Shown here piece after piece: positions 26,120 through 38,900 of a stretch of DNA of 64,000 nt. The position numbers and the translations under genes were made by a program. Source of the DNA: Antedon bifida. Taxonomy: Eukaryota > Echinodermata > Crinoidea > Comatulida > Antedonidae. The stretch is taken from contig OY727093.1 of the NCBI GenBank assembly GCA_963402885.1, forward strand, positions 14,191,501-14,255,500. The letters run 5' to 3'. Numbering within the stretch: the first letter of the stretch is position 1; each line of letters begins with the position of its first letter. The notes beneath the pieces were generated by a model. That model saw only the letters and a program-made list of their open reading frames with translations, had not been told where the DNA came from and ran no database searches.

Positions 26120-27157
26120 CTAGAATTTAATTCGTCACTTTGACGAATTATAGGTGATCATTTTTATCATGTTACTGAAATTAATTTTTTTTTAAACATG
26201 CACGCGTGATGACGTCATCAAAATGAAAATAGTGGCAAGTCATAAGAAAGTCAATTAATTGAGCAATCACATACTCAAATTTGAGCGAAAATCGGGCACA
26301 AAATAACCGAGATGCGCTATGTGGAATGTGATAATCTATGACGAAAGAGAAAAAACCCTAATTTTTAAATGGGAGTGGCCATGAAATGTGTACATGAATT
26401 CATATCTACAACTCAATGGCTTCCAGAATAAGTTTAAAAAGGTGGCGGTCATCGTGCATTCTGAAGAGTTATTTTTATTTAAAAATACCTTATTTTTGAC
26501 CATTTTCAGCACTTTGATGCAATTAATGTGCGAATATTGCCATATTTAACGTGCTCGTATAGCGCTATTTTAAGTCGAAATGGACTCAAAATCGGTGAAT
26601 GTACTAAGGATTGTGAGTAGAATGCGATTTGCACAAAATATTCGCATTTTTATACTTTTTAAATATTGCGCGCGCAAAAACGCATTTTTGCGCAGTAATT
26701 TTTTGAAACACGCAAATGGCCCAATTGATGCTCTAAATTGATCAAAACTTAATTTTGAGCTTTTTAAATTTTTAACGCGCAATTTCATAAGCATGACCTT
26801 GAAACGCGCAAGTTTTTATTTGCTAATATTTTTACCTTTGACCTGAAGTTTATGTGTAGTGAATTTTATTCACATGTGATTTTATTCACATGTGATAATG
26901 AATTATGGAGATATGATTGATAATGTGATTTCACAAAATGGCGTATAAATGACGTCACGGATGAGTGATCACGCTGAAAACCTAACTACAACTAAATTAA
27001 ATTATTTTAAATATATTTTAAAATTTTGGTGATTATTGACATTTAACTTTTTGAGATAATTGAAACACAAAATCTGTACAGAAAGAAATAAATAAGAACA
27101 ATAATAAAGATTTTATACAATAACAATAGGTGATCATTTTATTCTAAATGATCACCT
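26120..27157 (-). mobile_element. Non-autonomous Helentron-like element H2
   Basis: On the minus strand it opens with a palindrome of 12-13-bp arms (TAGGTGATCATTT.. AAATGATCACCTA, 27127-27158) followed by TTGTTATTGTA. It ends with another AAATGATCACCTA (26151-26163), a 9-bp hairpin AATTCGTCA-AAG-TGACGAATT (26129-26149), AAATT and CTAG (26120-26123). Both flanks are T, and there is no target duplication. This matches the known Helitron2/Helentron plan of asymmetric terminal inverted repeats with a 3' hairpin. No protein is encoded, so it is a passenger. Confidence 0.72.
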
Positions 27158-28105
27158 AAAAAGATGTCTATACCGCAACAAACAAAAACATTACATGCTA
27201 TCTGCGAGTTTTATAAGATTGTTTCGTAATTTCCATAATCTTGTTAGGTATTCTTTACAAAATTTGTCAAGACACAATAGAATATTATTACTGAGGGAAA
27301 GTGTATCCGTCCCCAGAACATATAACGTTTTTTCGTCATTGTTACTGGTGCAGAATGTTTCCCAAACATAACTCGTTATGATAAATTAAGTATATTTAGC
27401 TGTTCTTCTCTTACACATTGTAATGCATCACAACAAAATAAAAAGTGAGATATGTCCTCTATATTTCCAGAGTTACATAATGAACAGAGACCATCATTAT
27501 CCACGGTCCATTTACTTAATTTAAAATTTAAAGGTAGAGTATTGGAACGGGCTTGAAATCTAAGACGGGCACCATTAAAATTTGTTTTATCAAGTAAAAA
27601 CTTTTCAAGATCCGGCTTTGATTTGAACTTTGCATAAAAAGATAGCGACGATTTAGATGCGAGGTCCTCTGACCATTGGTTATTTACATTATTTAAAATA
27701 TTTTGTTTCAGTAAATTAAACCAATTTTCCATAGTGCGATTTTTAATAACATTGTTAAAAATATGCATGCATTCAAATCTACAGAAAGTGGTTCGTACAC
27801 AACTAAGGAATTTAAACTGTAATTCTTTTGTGTTGTGATTCCCAGTGGTTTTCTTGATAGCTGTTCCACCGTATCACGCATTAATAAGCATTCCACAGTA
27901 CAATCGACATAAGCCACCCAATCTGTAAATATATAAGGTTATATTGTAATATAAGTTTTTATCAGCCGATTGCGTACCAACTGACTGTCACTGACGACTC
28001 GTATTCAATTCGCAAAAATACATAATTGTCTTTACACGCTTACCGACTTTAAATCAAATTCATTGTTAAAGAGTCGCTATTCAATCGAGTTTGAACAATA
28101 CCACG

Positions 28106-28133
28106 AAATCCCCAGTGGTCTAATGGTTAGAAC
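28106..28133 (+). repeat. SINE stub in copy G
   Basis: ccccagtggtctaatggtta matches the tRNA-like head of the intron-6 SINE. The rest is replaced by the Penelope-like fragment. Confidence 0.55.
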
Positions 28134-28139
28134 AGAAAA

Positions 28140-29040
28140 GAAATATGTGCTGCATAGGCAGGATCATGTATAAAAATAAAACAGACAAAGTTCTTGTTTC
28201 TGCCTCAATGAATAAAATATTTATTGTACTAGTACTTTCGACCATAGGTCATCATCAGGTACTACTGATAGAATATTGGTAAAAGACGAATACATATAGA
28301 GAGGGTACACTAGAAAACAAAGGAGTCTATTGTGGGCTATATGGGCGTAACAATGAACAAGCAAATAACAAATTGACAAAAGCAATGACAAACAAAAGGT
28401 ATTACATAATAATAAACTCATGTCAATCAGATAGACAAGATAGTACTCAATTCCTAAATTCCTAAAATCCTAGATTTAAATGATACATTAAGTCCATTGG
28501 GTTTGAGAGTTCCAAGTTGAAAAGTATACGTTCTTCTAGTCGTCTACGGTCACGTTCGGATGAGTTGCATTGTTTTATGCCAGTAACCCGTATATCATTA
28601 ATATTATGGTTATCATGAAAATGTTCTGCCACAGGAAGACCGGGTGTATTAAGATGAATGGAACGTAGATGTTCTACAAATCTATCCCCAAGTCTTCTTT
28701 TGGTTTCTCCAACATAGATTACATTACATTTCGTACAAATAATAGCATATATCACATTAGTAGAAACACAATTAAAATTATCTTGAATATCAAAATTCTT
28801 ACGTGGTCCTATATGATACTACTAGTACATAATACATGTTTACACCGGCGTCTTACATCTATTTCTGTTACACTTAGTCATACCAACATCATTATGATTC
28901 GATGATTTTAATTTAGAATTCACTAACTGATCTTTAAGATTACGATCTCGTTTATATGATATCATGGGATGTACATTAAAAATGTTCTTAGTTACTGGGT
29001 CAGATTCCAAGATATGGTAGTTATCCATGACGATTTTTGC
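28140..29040 (-). mobile_element. Penelope-like element fragment (GIY-YIG part and 3' UTR)
   Basis: The minus strand encodes a linker with RDRNLKDQLVNSKLK and NRNRCKTPV (28840-29028) and then the GIY-YIG nuclease domain: YAIICTKCNVIYVGETKRRL, a C-X2-C before YVGET as usual in these elements, GDRFVEHLRSI, VAEHFH, and LEERILFNLE (28462-28755). Downstream lies a 3' UTR with a hammerhead-like motif. The reverse transcriptase part is missing. The fragment is old and partial; it interrupts the SINE of dead copy G. Confidence 0.85.
28226..28262 (-). ncRNA. Minimal hammerhead ribozyme motif
   Basis: On the minus strand: GUAC, the conserved CUGAUGA, stem II GACC-UAU-GGUC with one extra U, GAAA, a two-pair stem III (AG/CU) with a UA loop, then A as the cleavage base, and GUAC pairing back with the first GUAC as stem I. 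All core bases are present. Penelope-like elements are known to carry such minimal hammerheads in their terminal repeats. Activity is not shown; the single U before stem II is a deviation from the textbook form. Confidence 0.6.
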
Positions 29041-29727
29041 GATTTTTTATTGTGATATGTTCAACTGTTACGTTCTATTACGTTACGTGACCTATTAAAA
29101 GATTGATAACAAAAGAGAACAACGCAATATCTCATCTTTATTGCAAATTTGGTTCCATTATCTATTTATGTTCTAAATGTTTCCGACCTTATGAGTTATT
29201 GTTTTGATGAAACAATTTGATGAATTTCCCCTCGACCTAGGCCTACCTGTACCATCCCTTATTATATTATTATAGGTCAAACACACGTGTAACAAATGAG
29301 ATGATGACAATATAACGAATATCTAACTAAAAATTTGCGACTTAGGTTCGCCATTATTGCGAATTTCTGTTTTAATGTTTCAGACATCAAAGTTAATACA
29401 GTTTTATACTGTAGGTATAATAAGTGACAAAAATGTGATTATGTAACTCATATTCTTAAAGAACTTATAAATAAAAAACATAAATAACATTATACATTTA
29501 AAAAAACGGAATTGATTAAAAATTAAACTAAAAGGTTAGAAAACTGTTAAACAAAACAATATATATAATAATCAGTAGAATAACAGGATACATTCATATT
29601 CAACGAATAATCATTCTAATTTGAAAAACATAAACATAGTAATTCATAAAAACGAACGAATGTACCGACGAAAGGAACGTCAAATCAAAATATTGCTATA
29701 AAAGCGTCCCATAACTCAAACACTCAA

Positions 29728-29815
29728 CGTTTTAGCGCCAAAGGCAAATTATTCCAAAACATGTCCGCATAACATGTAGACGTGACTTCAGACACTTTCC
29801 TTTGGCGCTAAAACG
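29728..29815. repeat. 88-bp foldback with 17-bp perfect arms
   Basis: CGTTTTAGCGCCAAAGG (29728-29744) is repeated in inverse at 29799-29815. Size and symmetry suit a very small MITE or a solo end pair. No clear target duplication. Confidence 0.7.
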
Positions 29816-29939
29816 AGTAGTCTTCTTTTCCAGCTGCTTATAGAGGGGTCGTAGGCTTCCCATCATGCATGTCGAGTTTTCTATATTTTTCGATGACAGT
29901 GCCTTCGTTTTTTTTGATTAAATTTGATTAATACCTAAT

Positions 29940-30087
29940 GCTCTGTCTGCACTATCAAACTTTATGTGATCAAAAAATGGGATGTGCCCATATATGGACA
30001 TGATGATTGGAACATATTTGGGAATATCACTATCATTTTTTTGGCACATCACATTTTGTTGTCAACAAACCGTAGTTTGATAGAGCT
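29940..30087. mobile_element. MITE, GCTCTGTCTACACTATCAAA family, copy 1
   Basis: Left end GCTCTGTCTGCACTATCAAA and right end TTTGATAGAGC are inverted relative to each other. Interior text gatgtgcccatatatgg and cacatcacattt matches the other copies. Confidence 0.65.
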
Positions 30088-30148
30088 TAGGTTGTAAAAA
30101 TCGAAAGCTTTTTCTTTAAATCTTAATATCTTAATCTCATGTTTAATG

Positions 30149-30267
30149 CTCTGTCTACACTATCAAACTAATTTGATGTGCCCAAATATGGTAGTGATAT
30201 GACATCATCCATATTATATGGGCACATCACATTTTTGCTACATAAAGTTTGATAGTGTAGACAGAGC
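30149..30267. mobile_element. MITE, same family, copy 2 (best preserved)
   Basis: Perfect terminal inverted repeats GCTCTGTCTACACTATCAAA / TTTGATAGTGTAGACAGAGC, 119 bp overall. TTAA occurs on both sides (gtTTAAt|gctct and agagc|TTAA), which would fit a TTAA target, but other copies do not confirm it. Confidence 0.75.
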
Positions 30268-32239
30268 TTAAGATTGTTTCAAACATGTAATGTTTTGTTG
30301 ACTATAAATACTAGTTTTCAAAAACTATGGCATTGAGGCGAACACGACAAGACGGAGTTAATTACATTTTTTATTTATTAAAATTGCTGCCAAATACAGA
30401 AAATATGCAAGGAAAGACCGAACAAGTATGTTATTTGGTCAATCTAAAATCAACATGGACAAACTGCAAACATTCTCAAATAAAAGTGTTGATATAAATA
30501 AGTAGGCGTAGTCATCAAACTAAGTCTCTATTCATGTTATTAGAAATTAGTTAATTCATTAATTTATTATATAAAATATTGAATACTGAAAAGCTGTATT
30601 TGTCCATTATCATATAAAATAATAATAGAAATTCTTCTTAAAGATTGGCAAATATATATTATAGTATGATAAAAAAACAGATTTAAAATGTTGTAGCTAA
30701 AAAAGTTTTATTTGCATATTCTTTCTTAATTAAAATACAGTATTTTATCGATGGTGATGTGAGTTAATGATATGGATGGCATTTGCAACAAAGTTTGTTC
30801 TGTTTGTCTTTAGTTATTGGAACTTGTATTCTATCATTGCGTTTAATATTGTGATTATGCAACGGTTTTGATGATATATTGACTTCGATTGATAATATTT
30901 TGTTAGCTATACTATGTAACGGAACAATGACATGTTTCATTATTATACCATTGTTAAGTAAGTTTTTACTTTAAAGAGATTATACCATCATTATGGTTGG
31001 TCTTATAATAGGCCATTCTAATTTATCATGTGGAAATAACAATTCGAATATTATGGGGTTAGAATTTATTTTACTCAATTTGTATAAGTTCAATCCGTCA
31101 AAGCAACTCCAATTATATAGTCAATCGATAGACACACTTTCATTATGTTAAATTGTTACCGGTATCTTTAGTTTCTTTAAAAATGACTATCGATTTTTAC
31201 ACATTAATTTCAAAATTTGGTATACAAATCGATGTAGGCCTATAACTTTCCTCTTCTTAAAACTTGCATCGATTGATCATTGATCAATATAAATACAAAT
31301 TTTTCTTAATATGATTAAGATTGATTGCAATATTTTTTTCTTTCATTGTAACATAAGTAAAATATAATTAATATATCAAGGAAAGGGCTAAAAATAGTTA
31401 AAACTAATCAAATTCAGCCACTAAACATTGAAAAATAAATATTTATATAAATAAATTAGGGCTATTCACGTATATTGATCGGGCTCTCCTATATTTCTCG
31501 AGTCTGCTGCCACATATTCGCTAATAAGTATTAGTTAAGTCTGTATTTCATTTTTATTTTTCCAATAACGCACCAAATATTGTTCCCGACTACTACCGAT
31601 TTAAAGGTGCATGTTCAAATAAATAAATACATTTTTTCTCTTCTCTCCTATAGCTCGAATTTATTCCCATCTAATCGATCGCGTATATTGATCGGGCTTT
31701 CTGGTATATTGCTCCAAATCTCACCCTTCCCTCCTTTAACAAGTCTACTACAGGTAGGCCTAAAGTATATTGTACGGACCAACAACTCGCAATTACGATA
31801 ATATTGTTATGCACTGTACTGAAATTCAAACTACGAACTTTTTCAAAATTTAATTAGGCCTACTACTAGGCTACTTATGGGGTGCCACGTAACACATTTT
31901 TAATGAGATGGTCGAAGTTTGTCCGTTTTTTTGATGTATAGGAAATAGAACCTTCCTCATCAGAGTGATATACAAAAAACTTACATAAGATATTGACACA
32001 TTTATTATCTTGTTTGGTACAATTTGTAGCAGTGTATTTGATTGGTGCAATGTATTAAATGACTTAATAGATTTACATAATGTGTTTCTGCTATTATAAA
32101 ACCCAAACGTTCTCTCTCCCCAAAAGATAGCGAACTAAACGAACTGCGTGTGTGAATATTTTCTATTCAGTTGTTTACGTACAAAATATATAAACCTTCA
32201 ATTCTGAATAAGCAATATTTAGGAAAACTTCATCGCAAA

Positions 32240-32530
32240 ATGAAAATTATCCACGTAACACTGATCGCGTTAGCGTTGTTAACGGACATGCAACGCACAA
32301 GTTGGGAAATGTACACCACCATCATATCGCAATCTTCTTTACAAGGATGGAGTTATGAGATGACGCATATGCAGCGGATCTCATGTTTGTTAGCCTGTTC
32401 ACGAAAAATCTTTTGCTGGTCCTTGAACTACAGCTCACAAGATGGTCGCTGTCAAATCAGCAAACAACGAAGAGCAACAACCTCAATTGGAAACTTTAGA
32501 AAAGACAATTTGTTCCAATACTTCGAAAAG
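32240..32530 (+). CDS. First exon of a secreted, PAN/apple-like protein (partial)
   Basis: An open frame starts MKIIHVTLIALALLTDMQRT, a plausible signal peptide with a positively charged start and a hydrophobic core, followed by a domain with CLLACSRKIFCWSLNY and GRCQI. The C-X3-C...C spacing with a closing aromatic-rich strand resembles PAN/apple modules of marine invertebrate lectin-like proteins. It ends at a good donor (GAAAAG|GTATTT) after 97 codons in phase 0. No further exon was found before the opposite-strand copy F begins at 32934. It may be an orphan exon, the start of a gene whose remainder is not recognised, or a pseudogene. The ATG upstream at 32171 is in frame but would put the signal peptide inside the protein. 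Confidence 0.45.
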
Positions 32531-32933
32531 GTATTTGTTTATAATAAATCATTTATCGTAACAGTTATGGCATATTAAGTTGATTTTAACAACAAACCAA
32601 TATTGCATTACTACCATTTAGTATTATTATAATTAATTATAATTATTATCATATATTGGAATTACAACGTGACTCTGATTAAAAACCGTTATTCACATCC
32701 CTCAATTACCATTTTGACATCAATTTAACATATATGTAAACTAAAGATTCTTTATTGACTTTGCTCTTACAATACAACATTGAAATACAGCATAGACCAT
32801 GATTAAAGTGAGATTTACATAACAGTGTAATATTACTATAAATTATATAATATAATATTTTATAGTATATTATTTTTTATATTATGTTTTCGACACTTTC
32901 TTTAGGCCACAAACTTAATAACCTTCTCAACAG

Positions 32934-35900
32934 TCACTCTTCAGTATCAACAACTTCTGCAGAAGTATCGTTTATAGAATTATAAGATTTCATTTCTTGT
33001 TTGGATATGTTTTCTTCGATGGAATGAAACTGCTCCTCTGCTTTTGCAAACAACAAAAACATCGTCAGTCCAAACAACTGTATTCCCGCAATTATATTAA
33101 ACATCAAGTACCACTGATCATGTGTGTTCTGAAAATTAATAATAACAATAATGGAGAAAGTAGGGGGTTACCCTGGTATACTAGTAAACAGCCACTGTCA
33201 AACCCACTCATCACATCTGGGCCCTCATGTGGGAGACCAGTATTTGACTGAAGAGGTCACCCAAGGAATAAATAATAGACCTAAAGGAATAATTAAAGTG
33301 AGCATGGGCAAAAGATTACAAAATGTAAACATGCGATAGACAGTGAATATATTACTTATTACTACAACTTACTTTTGCCTTTAATAATGCAGCAAATAAT
33401 GTTGGCCCAATAAATCCAGTACTACTTGCTAAACATGTCATGATTCCTACGATTACTGATGAATAGTGCTTCGTTATGTCCAATACATTCGCCATAAAAC
33501 ACGTATAATCACATCCTAGTAACCCGAATGCTAGTATTAGCATAATCAGACATACTATAGCACTGTCTTGGAACAATCCTATACAAATAAGTAAGAAAGC
33601 AGATAACCCCATACCTAAGAAAGAGAAATATTATATTAGTGAATGATTCTCATTCTTGCTTTTCAGTTTTCATATATTCCGAAACATTATTCATAATACA
33701 AGAAAGTGAAACTTGTAAAAAGCCTAGATTAGAAACAGTTTCTAACCATCAAGTCAAGAAAGCCTAGATTAGAAACAGTTTTTAACCATCAAGTCAAGAA
33801 AGCCTAGATTAGAAACAGTTTCTAACCATCAAGTCAAGAAAGCCTAGATTAGAAACAGTTTTAACCATCAAGTCAAGAAAGCCTAGATTAGAAACAGTTT
33901 CTAACCATCAAGTCAAGTTATAAAGCTCGTTCGAACTCCGATGGAAAAAATTGAACCTTGGAAACTAATATAGCATACTATTACAACCTATTTCTATTTA
34001 TTTGTATTCAAGCTAACATATGTGTTGAAAGTGGATGTTGTTGTATAATTATGCTTGGCAATAATCAATAATAATAATATGCTTACACCATAGGATAGGA
34101 CTATCACTTCCTAACGAATGATGATAATAAATCTATGAAATCTTACTGAGAATTGCCAATAGTTTCCTTGTTTGCAAAATAGTCAACATTTCGCGGCGAA
34201 TAATATAGTCGGAACATACACCAGAGAGTAGAGCAAATAAGCATTCCACAATACCTAGAATCGACATAAGCCATCCAATCTGTAATTAGGTTTATACAGG
34301 TATTACAAAATATATAATATCACTAGTCACGTCCCACAATAATCAGTGTAACTTTCATGACTTGTTATGTTAAGATATCTTTAAGTATAAACTTATATAC
34401 ATCAATTTCAGTTGCAAATAAAGGGTTCTTTTAAATTAAAATAATACCATATGTAACAATACAACTGGGTAGCATCGTACAATATAATGACTAAAATGGG
34501 GAAAAGGGTGAGTGAATCTCAACAAAAGACAAACGTTACTAGACTCACCGTTTTTAAATCAAATTCTAAGACCTCTGAGATAAACGTCGGTGCTTCAGTA
34601 AGAATAAAAAAGAAACCAAACACGTTGCTAGCGAAACCAACGACTACCGCCCAAACAGCTGACGACTTCAGTATACTCAACCATGGAACCGAAGTGCTCT
34701 ATTATAAAAAGCGGAATGATATGATATGTTTACGCTTTTTATACTCACCATACATACTTCATATAAAGTACAAGCTTATTTATAATTGTTCTTCTGTGTT
34801 TGTTTTTAACAATTCATTATTTGTATAATAGACCATACCTTACCTACCATATCATCATACCTTATTTTTCTCTCCATCTTCAGTGTCAAAACCTTTTAAG
34901 TATACCAACTCGTTACTCGATATACACGGATCTTCATCAGGAGTTTCGTAAATTAAAATAGCCCATAATATTGCAGTAACAGCTCCAAAGCTACCTGACA
35001 TGAATAAAATTGTTTCCAATTATTTGCAATCCAATATTATAAATAATTTGAAAACACATTTCAGATAATTTTCTTTACACAACATTTTCTGTGTTTTGGT
35101 AATCTCACAGTAAAATACAAGAATAATATTGTTCAAGTTACTGTATGTATAAAATGTCAACGGCCATCCACCGAGATTGTAAGCAGAACAAATCCAACCG
35201 GACAGTGGGTTACAGATAACTTCAGCTAAAGCCATACCTGTATAAAAAGAATGTTCAAAAGTTTGGTGTGAAGTGATTTCGAAGTTGTCAGAATCATCAT
35301 GATGGACCATTCAATGTCTTGATACTATATTACGAGAATTAACTTATTTCTTCATAATTACGTTGATCAAAGTCTCCATGACCAATGCTACGATAAAAGC
35401 ATATTTATAATCTTATTTACCTAAAAAAGCAATAGATACAAGTGTACTTCGTTCATGTGGAACAGACCAGTTTGCCAGTATACTCAACATTGCCGGATTG
35501 TGTAATCCCTGAAAAAGCAAGAATACTATTATCTTTTCCTTGTTTTCCCTTGTACTTCCTATTACATGTCGGCATAACTTACAGTTAATTTAAATATCAA
35601 TGCAAGTAAAATAATTGTGGTATATTTCTAAAACCAACAAGATATTTGGCATCAATATAAAGCTGATTAAACTCCAAAGTTCATCACCACGTTTCGCTAC
35701 TAACCTGTGCCATGCCGTCTAATACACGTAGAACTATTACAAGATTACTGCTAACTCCAGCTGACCAAGGTATCAGTGCTGTAAGAATACTTGATGAAAG
35801 AAGTGAAAATAGATTAACTCGTTTCCCACCTAATCTGTACGTCACCAATCCTCCAAGAAGTGCTGATACGCTAAACCCATAGTAAACAGCACCAAGTATC

Positions 35901-38900
35901 ATTTGACATGTTTTTTCATCCCAGGCGTAACTGGGTATCTATTGAACAAAATATTATTATAAGCATTATATGCAATGTAATTCTTTATTAATACATCAGA
36001 ACAAATTTGATAAAATTAACATCAAGAAGGTAAGCAACAAAACAAACAAATAAACAAACAACATCGGAACTTTCAAAAACAATTAATTATGTCTCATAAA
36101 AAGGCGGAGTTAACATAATTGATAACCGGTAAAATAATATCAAAATCATGCGCGCCCATAAGAAATCAAAATAAATTGCTCCCTGTCTAACATTGATATA
36201 CAAATCATAACGTAAATCTGAATAAAATGAGCATTTGATGATGAAATTCATATTCAATTTCGTTCCTGTTGCAGGTACATAGTCTATCAGAGGGCAAAGT
36301 GCACAGGCCCGTAGCCAGGGGGGGGGGGGTTTGGTTCGGGCGAACCCCCCTTTACAGCGAACCACCCCCCTCCCCCACCCCAACCCTTAACCGACTGCGA
36401 ACCCCCATCCCCGACATCCCCAATACCTCACCACCCTCATCTCTGAAAATCCTCCAAATACGTGCCCCACAATACAAAAGGTTATTTGTAAATTTAAAAA
36501 TTCGTAAACTCGTTCGTGAATAACTCATACCTTAATGTTAAACAAATGAATTGGTTGCCGATTTTCACCTGAAAAATAATACGAATTTTTGGTCCCATGA
36601 TGTAACATGATATTGACGCGAGCTTGGGCACGAACGAATCGTACAAAGGACACCGCTAGACAACCGCGTACCTATTGTTTCGATCACTGGCAGTCAGCAT
36701 GCATAAAGTATATAGCCTTCCGACGTACATCAAAAAATGGAACGCTGCGGTTACCTACAATATTTATGTGTGGCTATGAAGTATAGTGTATCATCATCAT
36801 AGAGGATTATAGTGAATTTAATATATTACACTATAATATATATGGTATCATGTTCTGTAGTTTACATTAGGCCTATAGCATTCGATTTTTTTTTTCTAGA
36901 CCACCAGCCGATACGTAGACCTACTCAACTGTATTAATACCACCTATTTACATTGATATATTTAGTTTCCTCAACAAATTGCTGTAAATAAATATAGATA
37001 GAGCTATCAGGGGCGGTCGCAGGACTATTTTAAGAGGGTTGCCCAAAGACTCCAGGGCTGTAGACACTGAGTATTTGAGCAAGAAAATTGTTAAATGACA
37101 CCCCTAGATGGCCGCAAATGGTACTCTCGCGCGTAAAATTCATGATAATTTTTTTTTCGTTCAATGCGAACGTCACGGGGAAGTCCCCGATGAAGGTACT
37201 TTTGGTACGGTAATACATTCTAATAACTGTACTCAATTAATGTAAATTAATTATCAATTAATAATTTTAAAAAGTTATACAAAAAATATGAAGCTGTTGC
37301 TATAAATATATTGAGCGAAAGGTGTATAATTTGGAATTTTAATTCATTTAAAAATGCTAAATAAAGTCAGATGTTAAAACCACAATTTCCAAAAAATCAT
37401 TTTTATTTATCCACTATAAACTTTACAAACGTGTTGTTTTAAACCACACTCCAAATAAAACAAAGAAAATAATGATAGGACATTTGCAGAAAGAAGCAAA
37501 CTTTGCTCTGCTACCGGTATAACACGGTTCAAATTTCGGAACGTCTATAAATTACTACGGAAATTCGGCCTAATATTTACGAACGTACGGAAATGAAGAT
37601 AAATAGGGTACTACACGCATCGGAAATACAAAACTATACGCACAATTATGATTTGGCCTAAAAATTGGCCTTAGATTATGGAAAACCCCCGGCAAAACGC
37701 AATAATTATGGACAAATCGATTATTATTAGCCTTGGCAATATGCCTAATATTTAAAAGGAATGAATATAGGCTATATTTCGTTTGTCGATGAATTTTTGA
37801 ATTCATGTGTGAATGATTGATCCATTAGAGGTTATCTGTGATGGCGCTGGCTCTAGTAACACTGCTATGCGTGGATAATTTGTGAATAACGTAGTATGCT
37901 ACATACACGAGCCTAGATAGGGAAGATCTGTACTGTCGTTCATTGCGAGAGGAGGGGGAAGTCCGGTAATGTGTCATGAAAAATGTAACAAGCCAGAGAT
38001 GAAATAAAATCACTAACATTTAGCTGATTGTCGTTGTTTTAGTCGTCGTCAGAAGTTTATCGACCGACATCTATTTCTCATGTGTAGTAGAGCGTTTCTT
38101 TGATTGAATAATGTTGTTTGTATTATAACACAAGTTCATTTTGGATTTTCAGTAAATTACCAATGGTTTATTCAAAGTCAAACTGTAACTAATCCCTCAC
38201 TATTCAATCAAAATGTTATTATTATACTACTATATTGTTGAAAAATGGATTGCGTGATATGAAAATGGATTGATAGTAAAACGTAATAAAGATACGTTCT
38301 TGTCTGGTTATTAGGTATTCATGCTCTGATTTTTGTAGCGTTCCATTTAAAATAAATTACAAAGAAATATTTTAGTTGTGAAGGTCGTTTTAACAATTAG
38401 GCTAATCAAAACATTCAACAATGATAAAATGCCCTGCAACTCTGTAACTACTTTATGACTAAGCCTATCAAGTTCCGGGTCCGGATGGATATTGTATACG
38501 ATGAAATGGAACTCAATTTTAATTTAGTGGCAGAAACAACATTTAGTATGGCGCGGGGCAGTGACCCAAATACTTAGTGTCCGAACCCCCCTTGACAGAT
38601 CCTGGCTACGGCCCTGGTGCACTTGTTCTCAGTTAAGCAACTTTTAACGATAGTGGTAAGGCTAAGTTTTAGCATTTCATTACGAATTCCGTCATACGCA
38701 GCAGCAGACTACCGTTCTTAAGGTTTCGTACAGCCTTATCCAATGAATAAATACGACTGTCTAGTATAGGCATATTGCTAAATTGTTGAAATCATCATAA
38801 TTGTTAATGTCAGAATCTGAATGAGGGGTGCATCTATTTAATAAGTTAGAAAAGCCATTCTTTTGGCAAATACTATGCTCAGTTCTTTCCAATGTATTCA

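Larger units (their letters stand above)
25740..27880 (-). mobile_element. 5'-truncated LINE (CR1/L2-like) interrupted by a Helentron
   Basis: The minus strand reads, from 27880 downward, the C-terminal part of a non-LTR element: KELQFKFLSCVRTTFC, then ENWFNLLKQNILNNVNNQW, SFYAKFKSKPDLEKFLL, ARLRFQARSNTLPL, and a CCHC-like knuckle LCSLCNSGNIEDISHFLFCC, as in the C-terminal zinc finger of such elements. The 3' UTR continues left of 26120 and ends in AATAAATTATTATTATTAT near 25765. The UTR is split by the insertion at 26120-27157. It lacks reverse transcriptase and endonuclease parts. Confidence 0.75.
25523..28062 (-). pseudogene. SLC17-like transporter copy G, exon remnants only
   Basis: Three pieces of a seventh array member are recognisable: an exon-8 remnant (about 25523-25690, with the text for AALL and DIT-type helices, internally deleted), an exon-7 start (about 27882-27926, ATTGGGTGGCTTATGTCGAT on the minus strand) and the 3' end of exon 6 (about 28042-28062). 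A stub of the intron-6 SINE follows at 28106-28133. The exon-8/exon-7 interval was opened by a LINE insertion (about 25740-27880). No exon 1-5 or 9 is seen. Confidence 0.75.
29041..32239. other. Long gene-free stretch
   Basis: No coding region recognised. It contains an 88-bp perfect inverted repeat, two MITE copies and several TAGGCCTA octamers (near 29238, 31234, 31756 and 31854). A weak resemblance to exon 8 of the transporters near 31560-31600 was not convincing. Confidence 0.5.

Noticed and set aside
31555-31610. Further exon-8 remnant of a transporter
   Set aside because: About 25 bp of loose similarity in AT-rich DNA; too short to support.
32997-33251. Plus-strand frames such as FGYVFFDGMELLLCFCKQQK found near every transporter 3' end
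   Set aside because: They repeat at each copy because they are the reverse complement of the conserved exon 9; the minus-strand reading has the splice sites and family match.
33720-33918. Regular 40-bp repeats resembling a CRISPR array
   Set aside because: Units are contiguous without unique spacers, and the context is a eukaryotic intron.
36320-36332. G run at 36320 and G18 at 42743 as quadruplex elements
   Set aside because: Single homopolymer runs without spaced G tracts; possible but not supported as regulatory.
36269-36523. Plus-strand open frame rich in proline
   Set aside because: It is translated terminal sequence of the hAT-like element with its G and C runs.
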